Source of the DNA: Bimuria novae-zelandiae CBS 107.79
Lineage: Eukaryota > Ascomycota > Dothideomycetes > Pleosporales > Didymosphaeriaceae
Length of the DNA: 64,000 nt
Reading direction: 5' to 3'
Assembly: GCA_010015655.1 (NCBI GenBank)
Contig: ML976663.1
Location: 730,268-794,267 of the forward strand
Shown one piece after another: positions 47,151-58,593 of this stretch; position 1 is the first letter of the stretch, and every line of letters begins with the position of its first letter. Position numbers and translations under genes: made by a program. The notes beneath the pieces were generated by a model. It did not search any database, was not told where the DNA came from, and saw only the letters and a list, made by a program, of their open reading frames with translations.

Positions 47151-47879
47151 ATTCTGTTAATAAGGATTTTAATCTGCTAGATCCGTACGACGACGAGGAG
47201 AGCGAGCAAAGGCAGCGCGACGCGGAGAATATTAAGGATCTGCGCTATATAAGTACTAGTATAAGTATGTTCTAGGATTAACTTGCGCAGGCTATGTAGG
47301 ATCGTTATCGCGGGTTGTAGTAATATATTATAAATAGTATTAATATTAGTAGTGTTGCAGGACGGTGCTGTAGGAGACTGTAGGAGAGAGCTACTACCTA
47401 ATTAAGTTTATAAGCTTAGGTTAGTAAGGCGGGCGCGTTTTTATGTAGAACTAAGATATAGTCAAGGCTTTACTAAACGAGTATGTAACTCAGTCTGAGC
47501 TAGTGACACCAAATTCAGCAGGACTACCACTCTTCCATATAAAACGTAGTATCCTAGTGAAGTACGAGTCTCCGTAGGAGACTAGGCATGTATAGCCTAG
47601 CAGTCAGGGCCAGACTCAGAGGAGTTCACTCAAAAAAAACGGCGCTAGTGAGAGCGCTAGTAAGAGCGCTCACAATATCGCGATCCTTGGCATGGTGTTG
47701 CGCCTCAATACACTGAGATTACTAGCAAATAGTCCACCTATATACTCATACACTATTTTTCAACGCTAACTCGCCATCGCCCTTCTAGTCTACTATATCG
47801 CAGAGGTGCGAGAAGTCCTGATACTTTAGTTTTCTAGTCACTAACAGTGTACATAGTTATATAAGAACCTACCTCTTTT

Positions 47880-48879
47880 AAAGAGGTCGCAAGCGGAGAG
47901 CTAGGAAGGTTGTAGCGGTAGCCTTATTATTAAGAATATCGATAATAGCAAGCTGCATAGCGACATTAAGAACCTGGTAAGTGCTTGTGAACTCAGCGAT
48001 AGCATCTTTCTAATTCTTCTTATTTAGTGATTCTACGAGCCCATGGAGCTCGTCGGCGATCCTGGCCATGTGCTGCCCGAATCGATCCATACTGGTACCC
48101 TTTTTGCCACGCTTCTCTGTATGGCGAGGGAGCGACGACGAGGTGCCCGATCGCTTGCGACGCGACACACCAGAAGAATCGTCGCTCTCTGACGGTGCCA
48201 CTGACTGCCACGGCGAGGGCGTTGGCGACCAAGACATGGCTGTAGAATCCCTCTTAATTAACCTTGCCAGCGCTCCAGCATTATTAATTAGCAACAACTT
48301 AATAGTTATTGCTGATTCGCCTGTTGCCAATACACTTGTAAATAGCCGTCAATAGAGTTCTGGAAACTGTATGGGTCTCTTCAGAAACTTCGCGGCCCTT
48401 GGGTGAGCTGCCACGTAGTCCTGGATAGCCTAGCTATTAGCGACAACATAACTATTACTGTCCTGAGCAAAGCCTAATAATAAGATAAGTGCTGTCTACT
48501 ATTTCTAGTCCTTCTTACAGGCGTCGTGCTTGTTTGCACACTTTTTCTTATCCATTAGTCTCTTAACCCCAGTAGCTTGGTTAACAGCCTCTACAATAGC
48601 GACCCACACCTGCGGTTTGTATCCACTATTAGCTCGCATGCCCTTGTCGATCGCTTTAGCAACGAGCGTGCTTAGTAGAGCTTGAAGCATTGTAGGAGAC
48701 CATGAGGCCCGCAGGCTTATACAAATAGCTAGCGATAGTAAGCGAGATAGCGACGGCGTACTCGTTTTAACCTCGCCGGCGAGCTCCGCAACACGCCTAT
48801 AAGGAGTAATAGTCGGAGTAGTAGGCGCAGACGATATTAGCGACGGCGGCGATACTAGCGAAGGCGCTGGCTCCGACAT
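47880..48879 (-). pseudogene. Harbinger second ORF: Myb/SANT-like DNA-binding protein, with stops
   Basis: From ATG 48879 on the minus strand: a Ser/Pro-rich start (MSEPAPSLVSPPSL), then the Myb/SANT-like helices SWSPTMLQALLSTLVAKAID and YKPQVWVAIVEAVNQATG, then KKKCANKHDACKKD ending at TAG 48505. The frame continues through several TAG codons that would be TGG or CAG before C-to-T/G-to-A change, into a Ser-rich basic segment (SRRKRSGTSSSLPRH) and a coiled tail ending near 48010. In Harbinger elements this partner binds subterminal DNA and imports the transposase into the nucleus. Confidence 0.75.
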
Positions 48880-49236
48880 GTTAATAATAGTAATGGCAAC
48901 AGCATGGTCATGCGGGGTACGTACAAGGTCTGACAAATAGCCACACGGATATCTGACGACTGATAATTTACGTGTACCGAACAGGACCGTTAGATTCTAA
49001 ACAGGCGGTAATTTTACCTAGCACAAACCTTACAATGCCCCCCTGTACGCCACAAATCAGAAAAAACGACTTTTCAGACGCTGCGCACCGAACAGACCCT
49101 AGGACGTCCGAAGTCACGCGCGTCCGTGTGAACTGCACTAGCCTGCCTTGGACTAGCTCAAGGCGCGTGCGCGAACCCCGGTCATTGAAGTTGCCGCGGT
49201 CGCGTCACTCTTCGGAGCCCACTTGTCTCCTCCACC

Positions 49237-51278
49237 ATGTCAGAGGCCGCCGCGCAGTATAAGAAGAAAGATGGCAAGATCATCGTCTCTTCAGATGGCC
49301 TTACCGTGTCATGGAAGGCGAATAGCGATGACCTGCGCGTGGACGTAGAAATCGCAGCAATCACCAGTAAGGCGGCATGCTTCAAAGAAGAGCGCAAGGC
49401 GTGCGGCTAACATTTCTTTGCCTAGATCTCCAGCAAACTCCAGCCACCTCCGCGAAAGCCTCCATCAAGATCGTCGTTCAGCATCCAGATCAGACCGAGA
49501 ACCATACCTTCACATTCACATCGGCCGCTGCCCGTGATGACCAGCAGACAATAACTGGTGTTCTGCGTAAATGCATAGAAGACGCCAAAACCAGGTCGGC
49601 TGCTGCCGCCGCAATACCGGCTGCGGCAACGCCGACGCCTACGCCTGTGCTCGACAATGTTGGAGCTTCGGGTGCCATGACCATGGCGCACACGTTGGTG
49701 GGCGCGCCAAAGGAGAAGGAGGACCCATTCGATGATGCGAAGCTCCTGAGGGATACCGCGCTACAGCAGTCGCTTCTAAACTCAAACGTTGCGCTCCGTG
49801 AGCGCTTCGACCTCGCGCTTCGCGACAAGCCAGATACAATAACGCTCGCCCAATTCTCCAATCAGTTCTGGGCTACGAGGGTTCCTCTGCTGAGGTCCCA
49901 TGCCGTCCAAAAGAGCCAAGGTGCCGGCACATACAATGTTCTATCCGTTGTCAAGCCAGTCTTGGAGCAGGGCGTACAGACTCTCAACATGAGTAAGGAA
50001 CAGATCCAGCTCATCTTCGCACAGCATCCGCTGGTCAAAAGGGTCTACAACGAAAACGTGCCACCTATGTCTGAACGAGATTTCTGGTCACGTTTCTTCC
50101 ACAGTCGGCTCGTCAAGAAGCTGAAAGGCGAGCGGATCAACGACAATATCGATCCTACGGATCCCAAGCTGGACAAATACCTCGACTTCAACGAAGCCGC
50201 CGACGCTGCGCCTCAGCTACTTGTACCTTCCGTCCCGCTTTTCCTTGACGTGGAAGGAAACGAGCAGAATCACAGTCAGCGGCTAGGCAACCGTCCAGAT
50301 CATACAATGCGCCTGGGCTCGCACGAAAAGGTGCCAATCTTGCGGACGCTGAACCAGATGAGTGAGAAAATGATGGCACAAGTTCCACCTTCCGATGGTG
50401 CCGATCGCCATGGGCCTGCGGGAATGGACGAGGAGACGTACAAGCAGGTGCAGCTCCACGATCTTGAACGCACAGCCGACGATAATCGCGTCGTGCTCAA
50501 TATCCAAGACCAGAGCCAGTTCTTTTCTGCCGGACAAGGTGTGCATACGTCGAGCAGTGCCGCAACCTATGCGAAGCGTACTCCAATACAGGTCCTATCC
50601 GTGATGCAACAGCAGTTTCAGCACATAAGTGCAAGCCAGGCCCAGACCGGAGGCATCAACTTACAACTCGCTATGGGAACCGAAGAGGAGAGTAGTAGTG
50701 ACGAGGAAGAATCGCAGGCTAACAAAAAATCAAAAGTTGGCAGTCGATCGTCTCGGAGGGGGGCCACGTCTCAAATTGTCAATACGATCAAGCAACGCCA
50801 GCGGCTCGGCGAAGAGTTCCTCTCGAGCACTCCTGAACAGTCCAGGCAACTCGCACTTCAGATGGGTATCTCTGGACCAGTGTACGACAGCCTCTTCATA
50901 ACACACAATACCACCGTCGAGTTTCTGCACTACTTTTGGGCGGTATTCTACTCCGGCGATGCGGAGCGCGCAAACGAAGTCGCGAAGCTCATGGAGACAT
51001 TAGGCAAGTCTCTCGACAGAATCAAAGCCGTTGCCGACACCGCCGAGGCCGAACGTGCTGCTCAGATCCAGGCAACTGTGAAAAGCAACGAGGAGTACAC
51101 ACAGCGGACGGGTAGGAAACGTCGTTTCGATGCCAACAACATAAAAGGCGGCAAAAACGTTGTCAACCACCTGATGCAACCACTTACTAGAGCTATTGGT
51201 AAAGCAAAGCATGAGTATGAGACCGCGCTACAAGCGCAGATGCGCCAGAGTAAAACCGAGACTCTGAACCCAGTATAA
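49237..51278 (+). CDS. TFB1: TFIIH core subunit p62/TFB1
   Basis: Subunit of the general transcription and nucleotide-excision-repair factor TFIIH. Two exons, 49237-49366 and 49426-51278, are joined by a 59 bp intron (GTAAGG, branch GGCTAAC, acceptor CCTAG), giving 660 residues. The N-terminal ~110 residues are the TFIIH PH domain (YKKKDGKIIVSSDGLTVSW ... ITGVLRKCIEDAK), which contacts acidic activators and repair factors. Two BSD-type segments follow: LALRDKPDTITLAQFSNQFW, then PPMSERDFWSRFFHSRLVKK. A Ser/Glu acidic stretch (EEESSSDEEE) and a C-terminal helical region with TVEFLHYFWAVFYSGDAE complete the family pattern. It is the last intact host gene before the AT-rich island; its ATG is 134 bp from the Harbinger insertion, so the transposon sits in its promoter. 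Confidence 0.93.
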
Positions 51279-52098
51279 TAATATACTAATTCTGAAAACT
51301 TGGATCACCGTGAGAGGGCGGGAGCTGAGCTGGTGAATGCGGCCATTTGGGCTAGAGCGGATGATTGGTGGGACGGAAGCCTAGAATGGGGGGAGCTTGT
51401 GTGTTCCGGGTGAGAATCAGTTCTGTTACGGTCCAGAAGTCGACGGTGGGACGAGGAGCCTTATGACGGCATCCGGGCCCCACCTCGGGCTTACGTAATG
51501 TCCCAGGCTGTCCCAGATGCCAAGACCATGGGACACCGTGGGACCACGTGACGTCCTAGGAAATCCCATGGGATCCCACGATGCCAGAATATGGGACATC
51601 GTGGGATTCTATAGGACAAGGAGGATATATATACAGGATAGTTTCCTTTGTTATGCTCCTTATAGTTAACTTATATATCTTTTGTGCGAGTACGTTCTCC
51701 TATATAGACTAATAGTTATTTTATTTATTATAAAATTAAATTATCTAGCCACGCGCTAAGTGTCGCATCAACTTATACTACTAAATAACCCGTGAAGCAC
51801 TACGATACCTTACCACCCTAACCCAGATCGGAACAAGGTGTGAGAAGCTTTATAACAAGTTCTCCTTTTGCATAGCGATGGCGTTGGGATGCCGGTAGGA
51901 TCGAGATCTTTTGAGCAACTCGCCATTATTACCATTAAACCTTGTAGATAAGGAGTATGCCAGCAGTGAACACTAAACAAATAGTCTATAATGGAGTAAG
52001 ATCACCGTGTGAGCTAACCAGGATATATTTTCGCCACTGGCGCAGCCGTCATGCGACTTGCTCGGACTATTTAAAAGGTAGGCGCCCGGGCGTCTCGT
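51279..52098. other. 3' flank of TFB1 and a short-inverted-repeat patch
   Basis: The TFB1 3' UTR is followed at 51480-51640 by repeated GGGACA/TCCCA words, including a TCCCACGATG...CATCGTGGGA inverted pair at about 51577-51613 and a CCATGGGATCCCACG stretch. A TATATATA follows at about 51625-51635. This resembles the U3 of an LTR, but I could not fix LTR ends. AT-rich mutated DNA starts near 51650. Confidence 0.4.
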
Positions 52099-52100
52099 TA

Positions 52101-54118
52101 AGTTCGGCTATATACTTTTCGGCCATATATACTTCTCGGTCACCCCACCAAAACGCGTTACTCTGTTTTTAACGCTCTATACTTTAACGCTATATACTTA
52201 AAATAAATCCTTATAAAGTTATATTTAATAATGCTATCTACAATCTTAATACTAGTATTTTTAAAAGCTAATAATAAGCTACTAAGGCGTATAGTATTCC
52301 TTAATTATTACTTTAAGAGCGTATTAATAGCTACTAATCTAACGTAATAGCTTATTACTAATAATAGCAATTAACTTTAGAATAAAGGCTTTTTTAGTAA
52401 ACTAAATACTTAATAAGAACGTATGTGCACAGCCTCCTGTAATGAGGTAAGCGCCCCGCTTACTAAGCCAATACTATGTGACTTCCTCACCTGCACCAAA
52501 AGGTACGCACGAGAATACTTAAGCCAAGTATTACTCGTATAGTATAATATATATAGGATATGCTAGGGTCAGCCACTAGCGCTAGTGTTTGATCCTAGCC
52601 TAGCCGGAACCTCTATAAGCGAGAGAAGGCCACGTGTTCGACCGTGCCTACCTCGTTACACCTCCCTCCTATCCTTATATATAAAAAATAGGTACCTAGC
52701 TCCTCCGCATAAATAGGGACTATAAGCCGCTTAAGTAATTATAAATACCCCTATTTTATTACCTATAATTTACGCATTATATTTATAGTTAGCTAAATAA
52801 TTAAGAGTGCATAAACTATAGTAATTAACTATAATACTATAAAGGCTTCTTTTAAGCTGTTTAAGCGGACGAGAATAGAGCTAGGGATACAATATAAGAA
52901 TACATAGAATATAGATAAGACTAGGTATGTAGTAAGGGTATATATAAATACCTAGGTGCTTATAAGCTCTTTAAAAAAGAAAGCTTATATTAAATCTCTA
53001 AAGAATTGCGAGTAATTATCTATTATTAAGACTATCTTAGCTACTAGCGTTAAGCTTTAATACTTAGTTATTTTTAAAGGTAAGTATCTATAATTTACCT
53101 AGTTCTTAGTATAAGGTATACTAAAATAGCTTTACACAACGTTAGAGAATAGCTAGACGTTTAACTTAATTAAATATAGTAGTTATAGCGTATTTTCATA
53201 CTAAATACTTTACTATCTTTTAGCGGCTATTATCTACTCCTTCTTAATAGCTATAGCTTTTATAAACTAGTTAACTTTATATAGCTTTATAAAGTTAAAA
53301 AGATCTGCTTACTATACCTCTTAGTATACGCCTTATACTTAGTATAGCCTTTAAATTTTACTACTTTTTTTATACTTAAGATATACTATTATAATAAAAT
53401 CTAAGATTTCTTTATACTTAATAACGTAGCCCTAATTAAGAAGAGTGCTTTATTATATTATATAATAAAGTAGGAGGAGAATCGCTATTAGAGTATATTT
53501 TACAAGTTAGCTAGTAGACGTCTAAACTTTGCCTATATAACATAGGCCTTATACTACTATTACCTTAAGTAAGTAGTTAACTTGTTACTCTTCTAGTAGC
53601 TTAATAAATATTAAATTAATTAAATTAGGTCTTTAACACTCTATAAAGTTTAGAGGCCCTATATAAGGCTTAGTAGTAACTTTTACCATTAAAATATTTT
53701 TTGTAAAGCATCCGCTTAGTGCTTAGCAAGATAAATAAAGCTATTATAAAAACTAATACTAAGATAGCTTAAATTAAGGCTAAAAATTAATAACTTAAAT
53801 ATTAATTAAATAGTACTAGGACTACTTACGTAAGAAAGTTAGTTTAAATTAATTTAAATAAACATTTTAGTAATATTAAGAGTATTAAGGCTATAATTAA
53901 TCGCGTAACTATTTTATAGGCTTAATAGAAAGGCACTTTACTAAAGAAAGAAGCTAAAAAAGTAGTAGTAGTAATAATAGCGCTTACTCTTAACTCTATA
54001 TATACTAAGTAGCAAATATAATTATTGTTGTTAAAAATATTTACGACTTGAAATAGTGTGGTTATCTTAGGTGGGGTGGCCGAGAAGTATATGTGGCCGA
54101 AAGGTATATAGCCGATCT
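52101..54118. mobile_element. TIR transposon with TA target site, RIP-decayed
   Basis: Inverted repeats of about 46 bp: left begins AGTTCGGCTATATACTTTTC at 52101; the right end, read on the minus strand from 54118, begins AGATCGGCTATATACCTTTC. Both continue through CGGCCAYATATACTTCTCGG and a CACCCCACC box. TA flanks both ends (52099-52100 and 54119-54120). Most TIR differences are C/T, as RIP would give. At 2018 bp it is a Tc1/mariner-superfamily size (pogo/Fot1 range), but no transposase motif is readable inside. Confidence 0.75.
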
Positions 54119-54120
54119 TA

Positions 54121-56400
54121 CGAATTCTCGAGACGAGAATCCCCACTTCGTTGGACCCTTTCACGATTGGCTTGGGCCTAACCGTATCTTGTCTAGGCTC
54201 CTTTCCAGCGATAGTATGTAACCACCTTATCGATTAATAATTGCAATAGGTCAGCACAAAGCACAAGTTGCACAACACGAGATCTACGAAGAGAATGCAT
54301 ACGACAAATCACATCACGAGAATCACGACGAGAACGAGCACTACAAACCCGCTCGAAGGTACGCAGGACCACAATTATTAATAAACAAATCTAGTCCAAA
54401 TCCACCCGTTAACTTAATTTAATGTACCTTAGCGATGCTAGATGACTTAATTAGAAGGTCTTAGTAGTAGTTTATATTTAATTTAAAAGTTAGATTTATA
54501 AATACTAAGTAAAAATTATAGTATTATACTATAGTTTAGTAGTTGGTTATCCTATTTAGATATACTATATAGAGTTTTATTTTACTACGTTAGTAAAATT
54601 ACTCCTATTAATTATATTATCGCTACTTATAAAACTAGCCTTTAGCCAGCTCCGCACACACTATAGAGTAGCTCGTAATTATAAGCTTATTTTACGGTAC
54701 TTTAGCTCTAATAGGTTACTAAGTTTATTAAATAAGCGCTTACACTCCACGCTAAAATCTAAAATACTTATTATATTAAGCGTAAACTACGCTAATGCTA
54801 GGTACATATTATATAACTTAAGCTAATAGTAGACTAAGTTATTTTTTTAATTAAAGTTAGCGTAGCTTTAACGTAGCTTATAAGCCTACTAGCGCTTATA
54901 CTTATTATTAGTTTCTTTATTAGAGTTACTCTTTACCTTAATAACCGCGTTAATAGCATTATTAATAGTATTAGACTACTTAACTAGCGGGCGTGGAGGT
55001 AGCTAGAGAGTAATAGTACTAGTATAGAGGCGCTAAAGTTACTAAAAGGCAGCGTTAGTAGCTACTAATTAAGCTAGCTTACCTGTCTAAGTAACTTTAT
55101 AATAATTATAATAGTAAAGAAGCTACGTTTCTTTATATTAAATAACGTTATAAGTAATAATATAGTAGTAAAGTACTTAAATAAATAGTATAGATTTACT
55201 ACTACTCTATGCTTGTAACAGGAACAATCGCTCGTCGACACGAGAACCCTTGGCCAGTCAAGACAGAATTCGAGATTATCCGAAAACCGACACTCATCCG
55301 TATCGGATCAATTTCGGATCTATCAGACCGATGGGGAACTACGGATCCGATTCGGACCTATTTCGGATCCATCAGACCGACGGTCAACCTATGGCAGATA
55401 TGTGCTAGCTAGCTATCTAGGAAGAGGTGTATTTAGAGGAGCTTAGGGCCTTTGTAGTTTAGTACCTTTTCCGTATCCTTTCGTACCAGGCCTATAGGCA
55501 CTTAATTCATTCAAGGCTATATTCTTATACACGCACTCCTATATGCCTCTGCTAGGAGATACGCCAATATCAATCCTTTGAGTGACCTGCGCCGATACAA
55601 TGCAGCCTTTATTATAGTTATTATACTATCAATCCTATTAGCTAAACTATTATGTTTAATAATGATAAAGACGCCTATAATAATAACCTAAAATATAAGA
55701 AAAGTAAAGAGAAGTTTATAAATAAGGGGTGATAATTAAGGCCTTTAAAGGTATTTCTAAATATTATTAACTTTATTAGTACGCTAAAATAGTATTTTAG
55801 TTTTTTTAATTTTTTAGCACCTTGTATTAGTTAATAACTTTATAAATAAAACATTATTATTAGCTATTATGAAGGCGTGCGTTATACGCTAAAACAGCTA
55901 TTATACTACTTTTAAGGGTAAGCTGATTTTCTAACACCTTATTACTAACTAGGCTAAATACTATATCTTATAAATTAAAGCGCTTAATTAAATAATTAGT
56001 AATCTAACAGCTACTCTAGCGCAGATATAATTAATTATTTTATAAATAGTAGACTAGGTAGTTATTACTAAGTATATAGATATGTTAAAGCCGCTTAAAG
56101 TAGCTATAAAGTAGCTAGAAAATTATAGTAAGAGTAAGTAATTAGGTAATTATAAGCTTAATGGACGCTTTAGCACTATTTATAAAGTAATTTTTTCTTT
56201 CAAGTAGCGTATAAGTGCTTATAAAGAGCGCTTAATTACTTATTATAATATTAACTTTAAGTAAGAGGATACTTTAAAAAACTATTTAGTTATAAATCTA
56301 CGCAGCGCTATTGCTAAACTAAAGCTCCATTATAATAAACTAAGTAATAATACTACTTATTACGCTATAATTATACTCTACTTATACTATTAATAATAGT
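54121..56400. other. RIP-mutated repeat DNA with two unmutated patches
   Basis: No gene. Ordinary-composition patches are 54.12-54.39 kb (rich in ACGAGA/CACGAG words) and 55.20-55.62 kb. The latter has a 20 bp direct repeat, TTTCGGATCYATCAGACCGA, at 55312-55331 and 55361-55380. The rest is stop-laden AT-rich DNA of unknown transposon origin. Confidence 0.5.
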
Positions 56401-56429
56401 ACGAAACCTATAAAACCTATTAAAGGAAG

Positions 56430-57930
56430 ATGGATTTTGCCTAAAAAGCTTAATTTAGATAATTCTATTAAAAAGTATAATGCTAGATGGGTAGCAAAAG
56501 GCTTCGTACAAAAGTATAATATTAACTATAAAGTAACCTTTACTTCTACTAGTAAGCCAAGCCTTATCAGGTTACTATTATCTATTTTTAACTATTTAAA
56601 TTGAGAAATATATTAATGGGATATAAAACAAGCCTTTCCTAATACTACATTACATAATAATAATACGTATATACAACTACCTGTAGGACTGGAAAAATAT
56701 ATTTTAAATAAATATATAAGTACTATAGGTAACAAAGAGCAAATAAAATATAACCAAGAAAGTATTAGAACCAAATGCTTTAATACTATTATTTCCCAGT
56801 TAAATAAGGTTTTATATGGCTTAAAACAAGCTAGTAGATAGTGGCAATTACTATTAACTAGTATTCTTATAAAACTAAGGTTTAGTAATTTAAAAACAGA
56901 CAATAGTATCTTTATATATAATAAAGACCCTATTGTACTAGCTATCCACGTAGACTATATATTAGTATTTGCTAAAAATACTAGCTATGTGGAAAAGTTA
57001 TATAAAGATATAACTACTACTTCTTAATTAGAAGTGACTAATTTAGGAGAATTAAAATAATTATTAAGAATTAAAATAATTAGAGACAGAGCTAAGAGGT
57101 CTTTAATTATTACACAAAGAAGTTTTATAAATAAAATACCTAGTAACAAACCTAAGAACCTACCCCTACCTATAGGAGTTAAACTGTCTAAAAATCCAGA
57201 AATAAGTAATAAAGAGCTAATGGAGAAATTTTAATAAGAACTAGGTTCTTTAATATATATTACTATATGTACTAGGCCAGATTTAATTTACTCTATTAAT
57301 TACTTAGCTAGATTTATGTCAAATCCTAGTCTAGAACACTATAGTTATTTAAATAATATTTAGAATTACGTTTAAGTCTAGAATCTAAACAATATAGTAA
57401 TAATCCTATTTCAAGTAAAAATATAGATTTAATAGGTATTAGTGACTGAGATTGGGGGGGGGGGGCGATATAGATTCTAGAAAATCTACTCTAAGGAATA
57501 TCTTTTTGTTAAACAGTAATAACAATATAGATAATCCTAATTTAGTAGCTATAAGTTGGCTATCTAAATTACAAAAAGTAGTAGCTATTAGTAGTACTAA
57601 GGCTGAGTACGTAGCCTTAAAAGAAGCTACTAAAGAGTCTTTATATCTATAAAACTTTATTAAAGAACCTTTTAATAATAGCTTAAATAGTAGTAAAACA
57701 GACTCCTTAAGTGCTATAGAACTAGCTAAAAATCCCGTATATCACGCTAGGACTAAACACATCGATATAACTTATTATTACTTTGTTAGAGAAAATCTAA
57801 TAAATAAAAATATAGACTTAGTATACGAAAATACTAATACTATATTAAGTGATAATTTACCTAAACCTACTAGTATACCTAAGTTTCAAGACTTTTTTAC
57901 TAGAATAGGTTTAGTAGATTTGACCTAGAA
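56430..57930 (+). pseudogene. Ty1/copia polyprotein remnant: reverse transcriptase and RNase H
   Basis: A single plus frame with a few shifts reads through Ty1/copia pol. It starts with the RT segment KKYNARWVAKGFVQKYNI and WDIKQAFPNTTLHNNNTYIQ, then QLNKVLYGLKQASR and the catalytic-region equivalent IHVDYILVFAK (canonical YVDD appears as HVDYILVF). ICTRPDLIYSINYLARF follows, and then the RNase H part GDIDSRKSTLRN, AISWLSKLQKVVAISSTKAE and HIDITYYYFVRE. TAA/TAG stops (for example at W and Q positions) break it in several places. No gag, protease or integrase was identified upstream. It would copy element RNA into DNA in cytoplasmic particles if intact. Confidence 0.85.
57454..57465 (+). repeat. 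Run of 12 G inside the copia RNase H region
   Basis: A pure G12 tract replaces the codons just before GDIDSRKST, where the family usually has a DWAG-type motif. It could be a slippage expansion after the element died, or an assembly artefact. Confidence 0.7.
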
Positions 57931-58033
57931 AGCTTTTAAAAGTTAAAATTAATAAAATAGCTCTACTAAATTGTCTATAAAGCGATAATAAGATTGTTAA
58001 AAAGACTTACAAGACTTATAAGACTTTAGGGGA

Positions 58034-58524
58034 TGTGTAAAATCTTTAATAGTCTTATTAAGTCATGTTACCTAATTAGGACTAGCCGATTACTATATTA
58101 GGTATAGTATATAAACTATACCTAATAAAGTACAGTCTTTACGTCTCTATGTAACTATAGCTCTCTTAGTTATAGAGATATCTAGGGTGGCAAACCTTTG
58201 TAATATAAATCTTTAATATATTTCTGTAAGATTCTAGAAGTTTCTATATTACTAATTAAGATTAATAATATCTTAATTAGTAAGTACTTGTTGTAGATAG
58301 AATATTCTAGTATATTACTATTAGTAATTATTAATTAGTAAGTACTTGTTGTAGATAGAATATTCTAGTATATTACTATTAGTAATTATTAATTACTAAG
58401 TAGAAGTATCTAGAATAAGTAACACATGTATATAAGAGTCTTACGATCCATCTTTAAATAGTTCTTTACCTAGCATTTAATATAGCAAACTCTCAGTTAT
58501 GTTTTACTTTTACAATAAATAACA
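58034..58524 (+). repeat. Probable 3' LTR of the copia element
   Basis: Directly after the pol remnant and a purine-rich stretch (TTAGGGGATG, a likely polypurine tract) the sequence TGTAAAATC opens a ~490 bp non-coding block ending ACA before unrelated DNA. TATAAACTATACC near 58100 may be the promoter element. The matching 5' LTR was not seen, so LTR borders are approximate. Confidence 0.5.
58273..58388. repeat. 58-bp tandem duplication inside the copia LTR
   Basis: Two perfect copies (58273-58330, 58331-58388) of a 58 bp unit starting TTAATTAGTAAGTACTTGTT, followed by the first few bases of a third. Identity of the two copies implies a recent duplication or selection for repeat number. Confidence 0.9.
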
Positions 58525-58593
58525 TGGCTAGAGCAAATGCTTTTATCTTAATAAACATGCTTTACGTAGACTAAGTAACTTTATAAATAACTA

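Larger units (their letters stand above)
45778..49099. mobile_element. PIF/Harbinger DNA transposon, complete ends, partly RIP-mutated
   Basis: Both ends carry the 17 bp inverted repeat GGGTCTGTTCGGTGCGC, immediately flanked by a 3 bp TAG duplication (45775-45777 and 49100-49102), as expected for Harbinger. Length 3322 bp. It encodes the two standard proteins in convergent orientation: a DDE transposase (+) and a Myb/SANT-like DNA-binding protein (-). Subterminal GTCTGAAAA motifs repeat at both ends. Mutation is patchy: the first ~1.15 kb is clean, while much of 46.93-48.0 kb shows RIP-type TAG/TAA stops and CpA loss. Confidence 0.92.
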
